DNA of 64,000 nt from Mycobacterium sp. M26 (GTDB taxonomy: Bacteria; Actinomycetota; Actinomycetes; Mycobacteriales; Mycobacteriaceae): the NCBI RefSeq assembly GCF_001494595.1, contig NZ_LN929908.1, positions 1,463,716-1,527,715 of the forward strand, written 5' to 3'. The notes under the pieces were generated by a model that was given only the letters and a program-made list of their open reading frames with translations, had not been told where the DNA came from and searched no databases. The translations under genes and the position numbers were made by a program. This document shows, one piece after another, positions 8,151-20,268 of the stretch (its first letter is position 1; each line of letters starts with the position of its first letter).

Positions 8151-11100
8151 GTGACCGGCCGTCATCACACCACAAAGGTAGCGAAGGCCAAAGCCGGTCG
8201 GCATCGTAAGAAGCGGCAGCGCCGCATCGAGCCCTACGCCTGGCTCGGCGCGGGTGTCGCCACCGTCGCCGTCGGCGCCGCATTTGCTGCCGGTCCGGCC
8301 GTCGCCCACGCCGACACCACCGATTCGGCCGGATCGTCGGCGGGAACCTCAGCTCCGGCCCATGGTGGCACCGCCCGCCGCAGCACCGAGCGGTCCACCA
8401 CTCCGGACTCCACTGCCACGACCACCGCACCGACCCGCAGCGTCGGCAAGTCCGGCCGGGCCAGCCGAACGCCAGACACCACGTCGACCCCCACCTCCAG
8501 CGCGGGATCGGGCTCGACGGCGACCGGCTCCGCTGCGAGCACCACCCCGGCACCGGCCGCAGCCAGAGTGCCCGCCGCCGCAGCCGCTGTGGTCACCGTG
8601 GACACCGAGGTGCCCGACACTGCGACCCCGGCTCAGCCCGCTGCCGACACCGCCGCGGAGATCGTCGCCGCGACCGTGGTCGAGGCGCCCGAAGCAGCCG
8701 CTGCGGCCGTGGCCGATGCGCCGGTGGCCCTCGCCGCGTCCACTACCGTCAGCAGCGCAGCGCTGGTCGGGGCCGATGACGTCTCGGCTGCACTGTCGGC
8801 CTGGGCGGCGGCCCTGTCCGCGCAGCTGTCTGCCGGCACCCTCCAGGACCGGCTTCGCACCTTCCTCGGCGTCCCGCTGTTCACCTCGCTGCTGACGTCG
8901 CTGGGTACCAATCTCGGACTGGGCAACGTCGGAGCGACCAATCTGGGCTCGGGCAACGTCGGCGACCTCAACCTGGGCTCCGGGAACCAGGGCAGCTCCA
9001 ATGTCGGGGACGGCAATGTCGGTGACAAGAACATCGGCTCGGGTAACTCCGGCAGCAACAACATCGGCTCCGGCAACGCTGGAAGCTCGAATCTGGGCTC
9101 CGGTAACCTCGGCAACCTCAATATCGGCTGGGGAAACCTGGGCGACAACAACTTTGGGTTCGGGAATAGCGGCACCGGCAACATCGGGTTCGGGAACACC
9201 GGCACCGGCAATATCGGCATCGGGCTGACCGGAAACAACCAGATCGGTATCGGGGCGCTCAACGTCGGCACCGGCAACATCGGCTTGTTCAACTCCGGAA
9301 ACAACAACATCGGGTTCTTCAACTCCGGTGACGGCAATGTCGGATTCTTCAACTCGGGCAACAACAACTGGGGCATCGGCAACGCCGGTGACTTCAACAC
9401 CGGTCTGTTCAATGTCGGCAAGGCCAACACCGGGTGGGGCAACGTCGGCAATGCCAACACCGGCAACCACAACAGCGGCAGCTACAACAGCGGTGGCGCC
9501 AATATCGGCAATTCCAATACCGGTTCGGTCAACGTCGGCAGCACCAATACCGGCTGGGGCAACACCGGCAATTCCAATACCGGACTTGCCAATTCGGGCA
9601 ACGTCAACACCGGGGCGTTCAACTCCGGCAACTTCAACAACGGCTTCTTCATTGCCGGCGACAATCAGGGACAGTTCGGCATCGACCTGTCGATCACCAT
9701 CCCTGCGATCCCGTTCAACTTCACGTTCAGCATCCCGATCAACCAGGAAATCGACATCCCGACGCAGGCGGTCAACGTCCCGGGTGTGACCGTTCCAGCG
9801 TTCACCTACTCCACCACCGGGTTCTCGGCCTTCTTCGGGCCGATCATCATTCCGCAGTCGGTGCTGGACACCCCGGGCGTCAAGATCTTCATCGGGTCCT
9901 CGACCACCACCCTCGACATCACGATCACCGGCCAGGCCGACCCGTACACCATCACCTTCCTGAAGATCGACCCCGCACCGGGCTTCTTCAACTCGACCAC
10001 CAATCCCACGTCAGGCTTCTTCAACTCGGGCACCGGCGGCGGCTCCGGCTTCTTCAACAACGGAGCTTTGGCCTCCGGGTGGGCCAACCTGGTCTCCACC
10101 GGCGGCTCCGGCCTGTCCGGTTGGCAGAACTACGGCTCGCTGGCCTCCGGCTGGGCGAACCTGGGCAATACCGTCTCCGGCTGGTTCAACACCTCGACGC
10201 TGAATCTTGCTGACCCGGCGTTTGTTTCGGGTCTGGCCAACATCGGTTCTCAGGTGGCCGGGTTCTTCCAGGGGGTGACCCCCAACCTCGGACTGGGAAA
10301 CATCGGGTCCTGGAACATCGGCTTCGGCAACGTCGGTGACGGGAACCTGGGTGCGGGCAACCAGGGGACTCTCAACCTCGGTAACGGCAACGACGGGGAC
10401 GGCAACCTGGGATCGGGCAACTCCGGCGACGGCAATATCGGCTCGGGCAACAACGGCAGCACCAATGTCGGGTTCGGCAACCTGGGGAATTTCAACTTCG
10501 GCCTGGGTAACTTCGGCGACAACAACTTTGGGTTCGGCAACACTGGCACCGGCAACATCGGGTTCGGCAACACCGGTACCGGCAATATCGGCATCGGGCT
10601 GACCGGGAACAACCAGATCGGCTTCGGTGGCTGGAATTCGGGCACCGGCAATATCGGGTTGTTCAACTCGGGCAACAACAACGTCGGGTTCTTCAACTCC
10701 GGTGACGGCAACATCGGGTTCTTCAACTCCGGGGACAACAACTTCGGGATCGGGAACCCGGGCAACCTGAACACCGGGTTGTTCAATGTGGGTAACACCA
10801 ACACCGGTATCTCCAACGTCGGCAACACCAACACCGGCTACGGCAACAAGGGCAGCCACAACAGCGGATCGGTCAACGTCGGCAATACCAACTCCGGATC
10901 GGCCAACGCGGGCAACACCAACACCGGGTGGGCCAACTCGGGCAATTCCAATACCGGACTGGCGAATTCGGGTGACGTCAACACCGGCGCGTTCATCTCG
11001 GGGAACTACAGCAACGGCTTCTTCTGGCGCGGCGACAACCAGGGCCAGATCGGTGCCGCATTCGGCATCTACCTGCCCGTCTACTCCATCCACGCCACGG

Positions 11101-14100
11101 CCACCATCCCGATCGACATCCCGATCACCACCAATCTCGGCGACGTCTTCTACAACCTGCCCACCATCCCGAGCATCCCGTACGGCATCACGCTGCTGAG
11201 CATCTTCAGCATCACCGGCCAGATCAACTCCGTCACGGTCCCGACCGTCGAGGGCGTCACCTCCACCGTGGCGCCGCAGATCCTCATCGGCGGCCCCGGC
11301 ACCGTGATCACCGGCACCGCAACGGCCGGCATCGGCGGCGTCTACATCCCGATCATCGACATCCCCACCGGGCCGGGCTTCTTCAACTCGACGACCACTC
11401 CGACGTCGGGGTTCTTCAACTCCGGTGCCGGTGGTGGGTCCGGCTTCTACAACTTCGGCGCCGGCAGTTCGGGCCTGTTCAACATGGTGCCCTTGGAGAT
11501 CGTCGGCGGCTCGGGCCTGTCCGGCGTATTGAACTACGGTTCACTGGCATCCGGTTTCGCCAACCTGGGCTCGGCGATCTCGGGCTGGTTCAATACCTCG
11601 ACCCTGAATGTGGGCACCGCCGCCGATCTTTCAGGTCTGGCCAACGTCGGCACCCAACTCGCGGGACTGTTCCGCGACGCCACCGGCACCACGTTCAATC
11701 TCGGCCTGGGCAACCTCGGGTTCCTCAACGTCGGCTTCGGCAACGTCGGAAATTGGAACCTCGGCTCGGGTAACGACGGTAGTTCCAATGTTGGTAATGG
11801 CAATGTTGGTGATGGGAATCTGGGGTCGGGGAACTCTGGGGATGACAATCTTGGTTCGGGTAATGCGGGGTCGGGCAATGTTGGGTTCGGCAATTTGGGG
11901 AACTCGAACATTGGGTGGGGTAATAAGGGGGACAACAACTTTGGGTTCGGGAACACCGGTACGGGCAATATCGGGTTTGGTAACTCGGGGACGGGGAACA
12001 TCGGGTTTGGTCTGACGGGGAACAATCAGATCGGGATCGGTGCGCTGAACCTGGGGACGGGCAATATCGGGTTGTTCAACTCGGGGAGTAACAACATCGG
12101 GTTCTTCAACTCCGGTGATGGGAACATCGGGTTCTTCAACTCGGGGAACAACAACTTCGGGATCGGCAACTCCGGCAACCTGAACACGGGGTTGTTCAAT
12201 GTGGGGAACACCAACACTGGTGTGTCGAATGTGGGTAGTACGAACACCGGGTATGGCAATGCGGGGTCGTTCAACTCCGGTGGGATGAATGTTGGGGATA
12301 CCAACTCGGGGTTGTTCAACGCGGGTAACACCAACACCGGGCTGGGCAACGCGGGCAACTCCAACACTGGTGTGGCCAATACCGGCAACGTCAACACCGG
12401 GGCCTTCATCTCGGGGAACTTCAGTAACGGCCTGCTGTGGCGCGGGAATAACCAGGGCCAGTTCAGTGCGAAGCTCGGCATCACCATCCCCGAGTTGCCG
12501 ATCAACCTCGACGTCAACGTCCCCATCGCGATCCCGATCACCGCGACCCTCGGTGCCGGCCCCGGGCCCGGCACCGTCACGATCCTCGCGTTCAGCATCC
12601 CGCAGATCCAGGCCACGATCGAAGGCAGCAATGCCATCACCATCGGGCCCATCAACATCCCGAACATCGTTGTCTCCGCCGACAACCCATTCCTGACCGC
12701 CGAGATCGGGGGAGCGGGAACCGCGATCCACATCACCGGCACCGGCGGTATCGGGCCGATCGTGATCTCGTTGTTGGATATTCCGGCGGGGCCTGGGTTC
12801 TTTAATTCGACGACGAGTCCGACGTCGGGGTTCTTCAATTCGGGTGCTGGTGGTGGTTCGGGGTTCTTCAACTTCGGGGCGGGTAGTTCGGGGTTGTTGA
12901 ATGTGGTGCCGTTGACGTTGGTGGGTGCGTCGGGGCTGTCGGGGTTCTTGAACTATGGGTCGTTGTCGTCGGGTGTGGCGAATCTGGGGTCGGGGATCTC
13001 GGGGATTTACAACACCTCGAGTCTGAATCTTGGTGATCTGGCCAATATTTCGGGCTGGGACAATGTGGGTTCTCAGGTGGCGGGTCTGCTGCGTGGTGCG
13101 CAGGTGAACCTGGGTCTGGGGAATCTGGGCTTCGGCAATATCGGCCATGGCAATGTGGGGGATTGGAACCTGGGCCAGGGCAATGAGGGTAGTTCCAATG
13201 TTGGTAACGGCAATGTTGGTGATGGGAATCTGGGGTCGGGGAACTCTGGGGATGACAATCTTGGTTCGGGTAATGCGGGGTCGGGCAATGTTGGGTTCGG
13301 CAATTTGGGGAACTCGAACATTGGGTGGGGTAATAAGGGGGACAACAACTTTGGGTTCGGGAACACCGGTACGGGCAATATCGGGTTTGGTAACTCGGGG
13401 ACGGGGAACATCGGGTTTGGTCTGACGGGGAACAATCAGATCGGGATCGGTGCGCTGAACCTGGGGACGGGCAATATCGGGTTGTTCAACTCGGGGAGTA
13501 ACAACATCGGGTTCTTCAACTCCGGTGATGGGAACATCGGGTTCTTCAACTCGGGGAACAACAACTTCGGGATCGGCAACTCCGGCAACCTGAACACGGG
13601 GTTGTTCAATGTGGGGAACACCAACACTGGTGTGTCGAATGTGGGTAGTACGAACACCGGGTATGGCAATGCGGGGTCGTTCAACTCCGGTGGGATGAAT
13701 GTTGGGGATACCAACTCGGGGTTGTTCAACGCGGGTAACACCAACACCGGGCTGGGCAACGCGGGCAACTCCAACACTGGTGTGGCCAATACCGGCAACG
13801 TCAACACCGGGGCCTTCATCTCGGGGAACTTCAGTAACGGCCTGCTGTGGCGCGGGAATAACCAGGGCCAGTTCAGTGCGAAGCTCGGCATCACCATCCC
13901 CGAGTTGCCGATCAACCTCGACGTCAACGTCCCCATCGCGATCCCGATCACCGCGACCCTCGGTGCCGGCCCCGGGCCCGGCACCGTCACGATCCTCGCG
14001 TTCAGCATCCCGCAGATCCAGGCCACGATCGAAGGCAGCAATGCCATCACCATCGGGCCCATCAACATCCCGAACATCGTTGTCTCCGCCGACAACCCAT

Positions 14101-17100
14101 TCCTGACCGCCGAGATCGGGGGAGCGGGAACCGCGATCCACATCACCGGCACCGGCGGTATCGGGCCGATCGTGATCTCGTTGTTGGATATTCCGGCGGG
14201 GCCTGGGTTCTTTAATTCGACGACGAGTCCGACGTCGGGGTTCTTCAATTCGGGTGCTGGTGGTGGTTCGGGGTTCTTCAACTTCGGGGCGGGTAGTTCG
14301 GGGTTGTTGAATGTGGTGCCGTTGACGTTGGTGGGTGCGTCGGGGCTGTCGGGGTTCTTGAACTATGGGTCGTTGTCGTCGGGTGTGGCGAATCTGGGGT
14401 CGGGGATCTCGGGGATTTACAACACCTCGAGTCTGAATCTTGGTGATCTGGCCAATATTTCGGGCTGGGACAATGTGGGTTCTCAGGTGGCGGGTCTGCT
14501 GCGTGGTGCGCAGGTGAACCTGGGTCTGGGGAATCTGGGCTTCGGCAATATCGGCCATGGCAATGTGGGGGATTGGAACCTGGGCCAGGGCAATGAGGGT
14601 AGTTCCAATGTTGGTAACGGCAATGTTGGTGATGGGAATCTGGGGTCGGGGAACTCTGGGGATGACAATCTTGGTTCGGGTAATGCGGGGTCGGGCAATG
14701 TTGGGTTCGGCAATTTGGGGAACTCGAACATTGGGTGGGGTAATAAGGGGGACAACAACTTTGGGTTCGGGAACACCGGTACGGGCAATATCGGGTTTGG
14801 TAACTCGGGGACGGGGAACATCGGGTTTGGTCTGACGGGGAACAATCAGATCGGGATCGGTGCGCTGAACCTGGGGACGGGCAATATCGGGTTGTTCAAC
14901 TCGGGGAGTAACAACATCGGGTTCTTCAACTCCGGTGATGGGAACATCGGGTTCTTCAACTCGGGGAACAACAACTTCGGGATCGGCAACTCCGGCAACC
15001 TGAACACAGGGTTGTTCAATGTGGGGAACACCAACACCGGTATCTCGAATGTGGGTAGTACGAACACCGGGTATGGCAATGCGGGGTCGTTCAACTCCGG
15101 TGGGATGAATGTTGGGGATACCAACTCGGGGTTGTTCAACGCGGGTAACACCAACACCGGGCTGGGCAACTCGGGCAACTCCAACACTGGTGTGGGCAAC
15201 ACCGGCAACGTCAACACCGGGGCCTTCATCTCGGGAGACTTCAGCAACGGCTTCTTCTGGCGCGGCCAGAACCAAGGCCAATTCGGCGCCGGCCTCAGCG
15301 TCAAGATCTCCGAGATCACCGGCTTCCTCAACGTCGACATCCCCGTCGACATCCCGATCACCGTCACTGCCACCCCGGTAAAGATCGACACCATCACGAT
15401 CCCGACCGTCACCGTCGGACCCGGTGCCGTTACCGGCATCGCGCTTGGCATCTGTTCGATCCTCTGCACCGTCAACCAGGTCGGCGTCAGCGCCAACTTC
15501 GGCCCGATCACCATCGGGCCCATCCAGCTCGGGTTCGCCGACAACAAGGCCGCCACCGTCACTATCGGCGGCCCGGACACCGTCATCAAGATCGGTGCCA
15601 CCGGCGGCATCGGGCCGATCGAGATCAAGCTGCTCGACATCCCCGCCGCCCCAGGCTTCTTCAACTCCACCACCAACCCGACATCGGGCTTCTTCAACAC
15701 CGGCACCGGCGGCGGGTCCGGACTGTTCAACTTCGGTGCGGGATCCTCCGGCTGGGCCAACGCCGGAAACGGCCTCTCAGGTCTGCAGAACTACGGTTCG
15801 CTGATGTCGGGCTGGGCCAACCTGGGCAACACCATCTCCGGCTGGTTCAACACCTCGACGCTGAATCTCGCGACACCGGCCAACCTTTCGGGCCTGGCCA
15901 ACCTCGGCACCAACCTGGCCGGCCTTTTCCGCGATGCCACCGGTACGACCTTCAACCTCGGCCTGGGCAATGTCGGGTTCCTCAACACCGGTTTCGGCAA
16001 TGTCGGGAACTGGAACCTCGGCTCAGGCAACCAGGGCAGCAACAACTTCGGCAACGGGAACGACGGAGATGGCAACCTCGGCTCCGGCAACTCCGGAGAC
16101 GGCAACGTCGGTTCGGGCAACAACGGCGACGTCAACATCGGCTTCGGCAACCTCGGCAATTTCAACTTCGGTCTGGGGAACTCCGGCAACAACAACATCG
16201 GCTTCGGCAACACCGGCAACAACAACATCGGCTTCGGGCTGACCGGGAACAACCAGATCGGCTTCGGGGCGTTCAACACCGGCACCGGCAATATCGGGTT
16301 GTTCAACACCGGCAATAACAACATCGGGTTCTTCAACTCCGGTGACGGCAACATCGGATTCTTCAACTCGGGCAACAACAACTGGGGTATCGGCAACGTC
16401 GGGGACCTTAACACCGGCCTGTTCAACGTCGGCGGCACCAACGTCGGTTACGGCAATGCCGGTAGCAACAACACCGGATTCGTCAACGTCGGCAACACCA
16501 ACACCGGTTCGGCCAACGCGGGCAACACCAACACCGGATCAGGGAACTCGGGCAACTTCAATACCGGATTCGTCAACTCGGGCAACACCAACACCGGGCT
16601 GTTCAACTCCGGTAACAACAGCAACGGCCTGTTCTGGCGGGGCAACAACCAAGGGCTGATCAGCTTCAACTACGCGATCAGCATCGGCGAAATCCCGTAC
16701 CACTATGAAGTGACCATCCCGATCGACATCCCCATCAGCGGCACCGTCAACCAGATCACGCTGGACGCGTTCAACATCAACATTCCGTTCTCGGTCACCA
16801 CCTGGGATCGGCAGGGCGGCTGTGCGGCCTTCGCCGGGTGCGGGTTCACCTCGTGGTTCGCCCCCATCACCGTCGTCACAGGCAACATCCCGATCCCGAT
16901 CGACAAGAAGACATTCGGCCCGTTCCAGCTGCCGCCCATCGCCTTCACCGACACCATCGACCTCGCCGGCAACGGAACCCTGGGCCCCTTCGTCTTCGAC
17001 GTCATCAACTTCCAGCAGACTCCCGGCTTCTTCAACTCCACCACCACTGCGTCCTCCGGCTTCTTCAACAGCGGGGCCGGCGCTGACTCGGGCTTCTTCA

Positions 17101-17174
17101 ACTCGGGAACCGGAAACACCTCGGGTCTGGCCAACTCGGGCGGCGACCTGTCGGGTCTGTTCCGGCGCGGCTGA
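8151..17174 (+). CDS. Giant exported MPTR pentapeptide-repeat protein without a PPE domain
   Basis: 3007 residues from GTG 8151. It starts with a very basic n-region ([18 protein letters not shown]), a hydrophobic core and an AHA-D cleavage site, so it is exported by Sec or Tat rather than carrying the PPE domain that normally precedes MPTR repeats and targets type VII secretion. A 170-residue Ser/Thr/Ala/Pro linker follows. The rest is six units of about 1.4 kb. Each has a pentapeptide block rich in NxGxGN and FFNSG (Pentapeptide_2/MPTR type), a [13 protein letters not shown] boundary, a beta-rich spacer with IPI.IPI motifs, and a return segment [15 protein letters not shown] then LSG.LNYGSL.SG.ANLG. 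Spacers lie at about 9660, 11040, 12460, 13870, 15275 and 16660. Units 3 and 4 are near-identical copies. Cysteine pairs occur only in spacers 5 and 6. Probably a long cell-surface solenoid; function unknown. Confidence 0.88.
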   Translation: MTGRHHTTKVAKAKAGRHRKKRQRRIEPYAWLGAGVATVAVGAAFAAGPAVAHADTTDSAGSSAGTSAPAHGGTARRSTERSTTPDSTATTTAPTRSVGKSGRASRTPDTTSTPTSSAGSGSTATGSAASTTPAPAAARVPAAAAAVVTVDTEVPDTATPAQPAADTAAEIVAATVVEAPEAAAAAVADAPVALAASTTVSSAALVGADDVSAALSAWAAALSAQLSAGTLQDRLRTFLGVPLFTSLLTSLGTNLGLGNVGATNLGSGNVGDLNLGSGNQGSSNVGDGNVGDKNIGSGNSGSNNIGSGNAGSSNLGSGNLGNLNIGWGNLGDNNFGFGNSGTGNIGFGNTGTGNIGIGLTGNNQIGIGALNVGTGNIGLFNSGNNNIGFFNSGDGNVGFFNSGNNNWGIGNAGDFNTGLFNVGKANTGWGNVGNANTGNHNSGSYNSGGANIGNSNTGSVNVGSTNTGWGNTGNSNTGLANSGNVNTGAFNSGNFNNGFFIAGDNQGQFGIDLSITIPAIPFNFTFSIPINQEIDIPTQAVNVPGVTVPAFTYSTTGFSAFFGPIIIPQSVLDTPGVKIFIGSSTTTLDITITGQADPYTITFLKIDPAPGFFNSTTNPTSGFFNSGTGGGSGFFNNGALASGWANLVSTGGSGLSGWQNYGSLASGWANLGNTVSGWFNTSTLNLADPAFVSGLANIGSQVAGFFQGVTPNLGLGNIGSWNIGFGNVGDGNLGAGNQGTLNLGNGNDGDGNLGSGNSGDGNIGSGNNGSTNVGFGNLGNFNFGLGNFGDNNFGFGNTGTGNIGFGNTGTGNIGIGLTGNNQIGFGGWNSGTGNIGLFNSGNNNVGFFNSGDGNIGFFNSGDNNFGIGNPGNLNTGLFNVGNTNTGISNVGNTNTGYGNKGSHNSGSVNVGNTNSGSANAGNTNTGWANSGNSNTGLANSGDVNTGAFISGNYSNGFFWRGDNQGQIGAAFGIYLPVYSIHATATIPIDIPITTNLGDVFYNLPTIPSIPYGITLLSIFSITGQINSVTVPTVEGVTSTVAPQILIGGPGTVITGTATAGIGGVYIPIIDIPTGPGFFNSTTTPTSGFFNSGAGGGSGFYNFGAGSSGLFNMVPLEIVGGSGLSGVLNYGSLASGFANLGSAISGWFNTSTLNVGTAADLSGLANVGTQLAGLFRDATGTTFNLGLGNLGFLNVGFGNVGNWNLGSGNDGSSNVGNGNVGDGNLGSGNSGDDNLGSGNAGSGNVGFGNLGNSNIGWGNKGDNNFGFGNTGTGNIGFGNSGTGNIGFGLTGNNQIGIGALNLGTGNIGLFNSGSNNIGFFNSGDGNIGFFNSGNNNFGIGNSGNLNTGLFNVGNTNTGVSNVGSTNTGYGNAGSFNSGGMNVGDTNSGLFNAGNTNTGLGNAGNSNTGVANTGNVNTGAFISGNFSNGLLWRGNNQGQFSAKLGITIPELPINLDVNVPIAIPITATLGAGPGPGTVTILAFSIPQIQATIEGSNAITIGPINIPNIVVSADNPFLTAEIGGAGTAIHITGTGGIGPIVISLLDIPAGPGFFNSTTSPTSGFFNSGAGGGSGFFNFGAGSSGLLNVVPLTLVGASGLSGFLNYGSLSSGVANLGSGISGIYNTSSLNLGDLANISGWDNVGSQVAGLLRGAQVNLGLGNLGFGNIGHGNVGDWNLGQGNEGSSNVGNGNVGDGNLGSGNSGDDNLGSGNAGSGNVGFGNLGNSNIGWGNKGDNNFGFGNTGTGNIGFGNSGTGNIGFGLTGNNQIGIGALNLGTGNIGLFNSGSNNIGFFNSGDGNIGFFNSGNNNFGIGNSGNLNTGLFNVGNTNTGVSNVGSTNTGYGNAGSFNSGGMNVGDTNSGLFNAGNTNTGLGNAGNSNTGVANTGNVNTGAFISGNFSNGLLWRGNNQGQFSAKLGITIPELPINLDVNVPIAIPITATLGAGPGPGTVTILAFSIPQIQATIEGSNAITIGPINIPNIVVSADNPFLTAEIGGAGTAIHITGTGGIGPIVISLLDIPAGPGFFNSTTSPTSGFFNSGAGGGSGFFNFGAGSSGLLNVVPLTLVGASGLSGFLNYGSLSSGVANLGSGISGIYNTSSLNLGDLANISGWDNVGSQVAGLLRGAQVNLGLGNLGFGNIGHGNVGDWNLGQGNEGSSNVGNGNVGDGNLGSGNSGDDNLGSGNAGSGNVGFGNLGNSNIGWGNKGDNNFGFGNTGTGNIGFGNSGTGNIGFGLTGNNQIGIGALNLGTGNIGLFNSGSNNIGFFNSGDGNIGFFNSGNNNFGIGNSGNLNTGLFNVGNTNTGISNVGSTNTGYGNAGSFNSGGMNVGDTNSGLFNAGNTNTGLGNSGNSNTGVGNTGNVNTGAFISGDFSNGFFWRGQNQGQFGAGLSVKISEITGFLNVDIPVDIPITVTATPVKIDTITIPTVTVGPGAVTGIALGICSILCTVNQVGVSANFGPITIGPIQLGFADNKAATVTIGGPDTVIKIGATGGIGPIEIKLLDIPAAPGFFNSTTNPTSGFFNTGTGGGSGLFNFGAGSSGWANAGNGLSGLQNYGSLMSGWANLGNTISGWFNTSTLNLATPANLSGLANLGTNLAGLFRDATGTTFNLGLGNVGFLNTGFGNVGNWNLGSGNQGSNNFGNGNDGDGNLGSGNSGDGNVGSGNNGDVNIGFGNLGNFNFGLGNSGNNNIGFGNTGNNNIGFGLTGNNQIGFGAFNTGTGNIGLFNTGNNNIGFFNSGDGNIGFFNSGNNNWGIGNVGDLNTGLFNVGGTNVGYGNAGSNNTGFVNVGNTNTGSANAGNTNTGSGNSGNFNTGFVNSGNTNTGLFNSGNNSNGLFWRGNNQGLISFNYAISIGEIPYHYEVTIPIDIPISGTVNQITLDAFNINIPFSVTTWDRQGGCAAFAGCGFTSWFAPITVVTGNIPIPIDKKTFGPFQLPPIAFTDTIDLAGNGTLGPFVFDVINFQQTPGFFNSTTTASSGFFNSGAGADSGFFNSGTGNTSGLANSGGDLSGLFRRG
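11778..13187 (+). repeat. Tandem repeat copy 1 (1410 bp)
   Basis: First of two adjacent 1410-bp copies inside the MPTR gene, encoding 470 residues (one pentapeptide block, spacer domain and return segment). The lines I compared with the next copy match except for one silent change (T at 11798, C at 13208). The length is a multiple of three, so the frame is kept. Confidence 0.9.
13188..14597 (+). repeat. Tandem repeat copy 2 (1410 bp)
   Basis: Second full copy, identical in protein to copy 1, including the non-repetitive spacer domain. Such identity indicates a recent duplication or ongoing gene conversion. Confidence 0.9.
14598..15230 (+). repeat. Partial third copy of the 1410-bp unit
   Basis: The pentapeptide block of the unit continues for about 630 bp, at first identical. 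Substitutions appear from about 15008 onward, and the match ends near 15230, where a different spacer domain begins. This fits an unequal-crossover or conversion tract that ends inside the block. Confidence 0.8.
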
Positions 17175-17198
17175 TCTCGGCCCGTAGGTTGGATGACC

Positions 17199-18068
17199 AT
17201 GTACCCCAAGCGTGAAGCCTTCCGCACTCCGCCGGTGGTGGTCGTCGCCGCCGAAGCCCGGTTCACCGACTCACCCCGGCTGCGGCAGAAGGAGACACTC
17301 GACGCCATCGCGATCGCGCTGGAGGGCCGGTTCCCGTTCAGCGAACCGCTGACCGGAGTCGACGTGCAGGCCGTCGCACCCGGTATGCCCGCGCAACTCG
17401 CACCCCGCCAGGGCATCCTGCTGCGCAATGCTGAGCGCACCCAGGCCCTGACGCTGACGGCCACCGCGCTCACCTACGAGACCACCGACTACACCGAGTT
17501 CGAGGTGCTGCACGCCGCGATGGGCGCAGCCAGCCAAGCCCTCGTCGATGCCCAGGTGGCGCCGGAACTCAAGCGGGTCGGCCTGCGCTACATCGACGAG
17601 ATCCGGGTGGACCAGCCGGTGACTGACGCCCGCGCGTGGCGGACCTGGATCGACGCCAGCCTGCTGGGGCCGATGGACATCACCCCCGACCATGTCCCGT
17701 CGGCAGGCATCCAGGGTGCCGTCGGCTTCGACCTGGGCGGGCGCGGTGGACTGAAGGTCCAGTACGCCAGCTTCACCGAGGGAGCCACCACCGTCCCGCT
17801 GCACCTGCGGCGCCGCGCGTTCGACCCCGGTCCGTTCTTCGCCCTCGACCTCGACGGGTTCGTCGAGTTCGGCCCCGACGAGTCGGTGCGGCTGGACGCC
17901 GGTGTCGTCACCGACCTGCTGGCCAAGGTGCACGCACCGCTGGGTGCGGCCTTCCAGGGCTCCATCACCGACGCCGCGAGGGCCTTGTTCCGCGGCGGCG
18001 CGGCCGGGGCGATCAACGGTTCGGCCAGCCCCCGGCATCGCAGCGGCAGCGAGCCGCAGATCGGCTGA
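17199..18068 (+). CDS. TIGR04255-like protein of unknown function
   Basis: 289 residues from ATG 17199, which lies 8 nt after a TAGGTT -10 box at 17185-17190; an alternative ATG at 17193 adds two residues. I see no signal peptide or transmembrane segment. The N-terminal [19 protein letters not shown] and the central [12 protein letters not shown] resemble the sporadically distributed TIGR04255 family, which has no established activity. An alpha/beta character with a C-terminal Ala/Gly-rich tail is visible. It lies between the MPTR gene and proA, both read in the same direction. The family call is from memory and moderate. Confidence 0.6.
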   Translation: MYPKREAFRTPPVVVVAAEARFTDSPRLRQKETLDAIAIALEGRFPFSEPLTGVDVQAVAPGMPAQLAPRQGILLRNAERTQALTLTATALTYETTDYTEFEVLHAAMGAASQALVDAQVAPELKRVGLRYIDEIRVDQPVTDARAWRTWIDASLLGPMDITPDHVPSAGIQGAVGFDLGGRGGLKVQYASFTEGATTVPLHLRRRAFDPGPFFALDLDGFVEFGPDESVRLDAGVVTDLLAKVHAPLGAAFQGSITDAARALFRGGAAGAINGSASPRHRSGSEPQIG

Positions 18069-18115
18069 ACCAGCCCCCACCTGCCGGTTGGTCGGGAGCC
18101 CGATACGCTGGACCA

Positions 18116-19363
18116 ATGAGTGTGCACGCACCATCGGTTCCCGATGTTCGCGAACAGGTGCATGAGGCGGCCCGACGCGCCCGCGTCGCGGCGCGCACGC
18201 TGGGATCCCTGACCACCACGGTCAAAGACCGCGCCCTGCATGCCGCGGCTGACGCCGTGCTCGCCCACACCCACCAGATCATCGCCGCCAACGCCGAGGA
18301 TCTCGACGCCGCCCGCGCCGCAGGCACCCCTGAGGCCATGCTGGACCGGCTGGCACTCAACCCGCAGCGCATCGACGGCATCGCCGCCGGTCTGAGGCAG
18401 GTCGCCGGTCTGCCCGACCCGGTCGGGGAGGTGCTGCGCGGTCGCACGCTGCCCAATGGCCTGCAGCTGCGTCAGCAGCGCGTTCCGCTCGGTGTGATCG
18501 GGATCGTCTACGAGGGCCGGCCCAACGTCACCGTGGACGCCTTCGGACTGACGCTGAAATCCGGCAACGCCGTGCTGCTGCGCGGCAGTTCCTCGGCGGC
18601 CAACTCCAACGCCGAACTCGTCACCGTCCTGCGCGGCGCACTGGCCGGCGAGGGCCTACCCGAAGACGCGGTACAGCTGCTGCCCAGCGCCGACCGCACC
18701 AGCGTCACCCACCTGATCCAGGCCCGTGGTCTGGTCGACGTGGTCATCCCGCGCGGCGGCGCCGGCCTGATCGACGCCGTGGTGCGCGACGCCACCGTGC
18801 CCACCATCGAGACCGGTGTCGGCAACTGCCACGTCTACGTCCACTCGGCCGCCGACCTCGACGTCGCCGAGCAGATCATCCTCAACGCCAAGACCCGCCG
18901 GCCCAGCGTCTGCAACGCCGCCGAGACCCTGCTGATCGACGCCGGCATCGCCGAGGTCGCCGCGCCGCGGCTGCTCGGAGCGCTGCAGCGGGCCGGGGTC
19001 ACCGTGCACGACAACCCGACCGAGGACGAGCTGCGCGCGGAGTTCCTGTCGATGGACATCGCGGTGGCCGTCGTCGAGGACCTCGACGCCGCCATCGAGC
19101 ACATCAACACCTATGGCACCGGCCACACCGAGGCCATCGTCACCACCAATCTCGCAGCGGCACAACGGTTCACCGAACAGGTGGATGCGGCCGCGGTGAT
19201 GGTCAACGCGTCGACCGCCTTCACCGACGGTGAGCAGTTCGGTTTCGGCGCCGAGATCGGCATCTCCACCCAGAAGCTGCACGCCCGCGGTCCCATGGGT
19301 CTGCCAGAACTGACATCGACCAAGTGGATCGTCTGGGGAGACGGCCACACCCGACCTGCCTGA
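18116..19363 (+). CDS. proA: Gamma-glutamyl phosphate reductase
   Basis: 415 residues. ProA reduces gamma-glutamyl phosphate with NADPH to glutamate semialdehyde, the second step of proline synthesis from glutamate. The aldehyde-dehydrogenase fold is seen with [17 protein letters not shown], the catalytic Cys in [13 protein letters not shown], and the C-terminal GRF-like [16 protein letters not shown] 18116 is placed by a TACGCT -10 box (18104-18109) six bases upstream, so the mRNA is probably leaderless. ProB is not in this window. It is followed 16 bp later by the MoxR ATPase, as in M. tuberculosis. Confidence 0.95.
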   Translation: MSVHAPSVPDVREQVHEAARRARVAARTLGSLTTTVKDRALHAAADAVLAHTHQIIAANAEDLDAARAAGTPEAMLDRLALNPQRIDGIAAGLRQVAGLPDPVGEVLRGRTLPNGLQLRQQRVPLGVIGIVYEGRPNVTVDAFGLTLKSGNAVLLRGSSSAANSNAELVTVLRGALAGEGLPEDAVQLLPSADRTSVTHLIQARGLVDVVIPRGGAGLIDAVVRDATVPTIETGVGNCHVYVHSAADLDVAEQIILNAKTRRPSVCNAAETLLIDAGIAEVAAPRLLGALQRAGVTVHDNPTEDELRAEFLSMDIAVAVVEDLDAAIEHINTYGTGHTEAIVTTNLAAAQRFTEQVDAAAVMVNASTAFTDGEQFGFGAEIGISTQKLHARGPMGLPELTSTKWIVWGDGHTRPA

Positions 19364-19379
19364 TCCGACAGGAGCATCC

Positions 19380-20258
19380 GTGACTGAATCCCCGGCCCGC
19401 CCGGCACCGCTGTTCGCCGATATCGACGACGTCTCCAAGCGGTTGGCCGAGACCGGCTATCTGCCCGACACCGCGACCGCCACCGCGGTGTTCCTGGCCG
19501 ACCGGCTGGGCAAGCCGCTGCTGGTCGAAGGCCCGGCGGGCGTGGGCAAGACCGAGCTGGCCCGCGCCGTGGCGCAGTGCACCGGCTCGGGTCTGGTACG
19601 GCTGCAGTGCTACGAGGGCGTCGATGAGGCCCGCGCACTCTACGAGTGGAACCACGCCAAGCAGATCCTGCGGATGCAGTCCGGGGCGAACGACTGGGAC
19701 CAGGCCAAGACGGACATCTTCAGCGAGGAGTTCCTGCTGTCGCGTCCGCTGCTGACGGCGATCCGGCGCACCGAGCCCACCGTCCTGCTGATCGACGAGA
19801 CCGACAAGGCCGACATCGAGATCGAAGGCCTGCTGCTCGAGGTGCTCTCCGACTTCGCGGTCACCGTCCCCGAACTGGGCACCATCACCGCGTCGCGCAC
19901 CCCGTTCGTCGTGCTCACCTCCAACGCCACCCGCGAGCTGTCCGAGGCCCTCAAGCGGCGCTGCCTGTTCCTGCACATCGACTTCCCCGACCCTGACCTG
20001 GAGCGGCGCATCCTGCTGTCCCGGGTGCCCGAACTGCCGGAATCGCTTGCCGCCGAACTGGTCCGCATCATCGGTGTGCTGCGCGGTATGCAGCTCAAGA
20101 AGCTGCCGTCGGTCGCCGAGACCATCGACTGGGGCCGCACGATCCTGGCTCTGGGTCTGGACACCATCGACGACGCCACCATCGCCGCCACACTCGGCGT
20201 GGTCCTCAAACACCAGTCCGACCAGCAGCGCGCGGCCGGCGAGCTTCGGCTGAACTAG
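19380..20258 (+). CDS. MoxR-family AAA+ ATPase
   Basis: 292 residues from GTG 19380 with an AGGAG ribosome site. Walker A GPAGVGKTE (about 46-54), Walker B TVLLIDETDKAD, sensor-1 LTSNATREL and the arginine-finger region RRCLFLHIDFPDP are present. MoxR ATPases act as chaperones with a VWA-domain partner to activate or assemble metal enzymes, and the next gene (10 bp away) encodes exactly such a partner. It is the counterpart of the gene that follows proA in M. tuberculosis. The client protein is unknown. Confidence 0.9.
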   Translation: MTESPARPAPLFADIDDVSKRLAETGYLPDTATATAVFLADRLGKPLLVEGPAGVGKTELARAVAQCTGSGLVRLQCYEGVDEARALYEWNHAKQILRMQSGANDWDQAKTDIFSEEFLLSRPLLTAIRRTEPTVLLIDETDKADIEIEGLLLEVLSDFAVTVPELGTITASRTPFVVLTSNATRELSEALKRRCLFLHIDFPDPDLERRILLSRVPELPESLAAELVRIIGVLRGMQLKKLPSVAETIDWGRTILALGLDTIDDATIAATLGVVLKHQSDQQRAAGELRLN

Positions 20259-20268
20259 GAGTCTGCAG

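Noticed and set aside
11631..15281. Minus-strand open frame of 1216 codons opposite the MPTR gene
   Set aside because: It is a shadow of the periodic codon pattern; it repeats with the 1410-bp unit and has no ribosome site or independent domain.
8917..16650. Short regularly spaced repeats that could be taken for a CRISPR array
   Set aside because: They are in-frame pentapeptide codons (15-bp periodicity, degenerate), without constant repeats separated by unique spacers.
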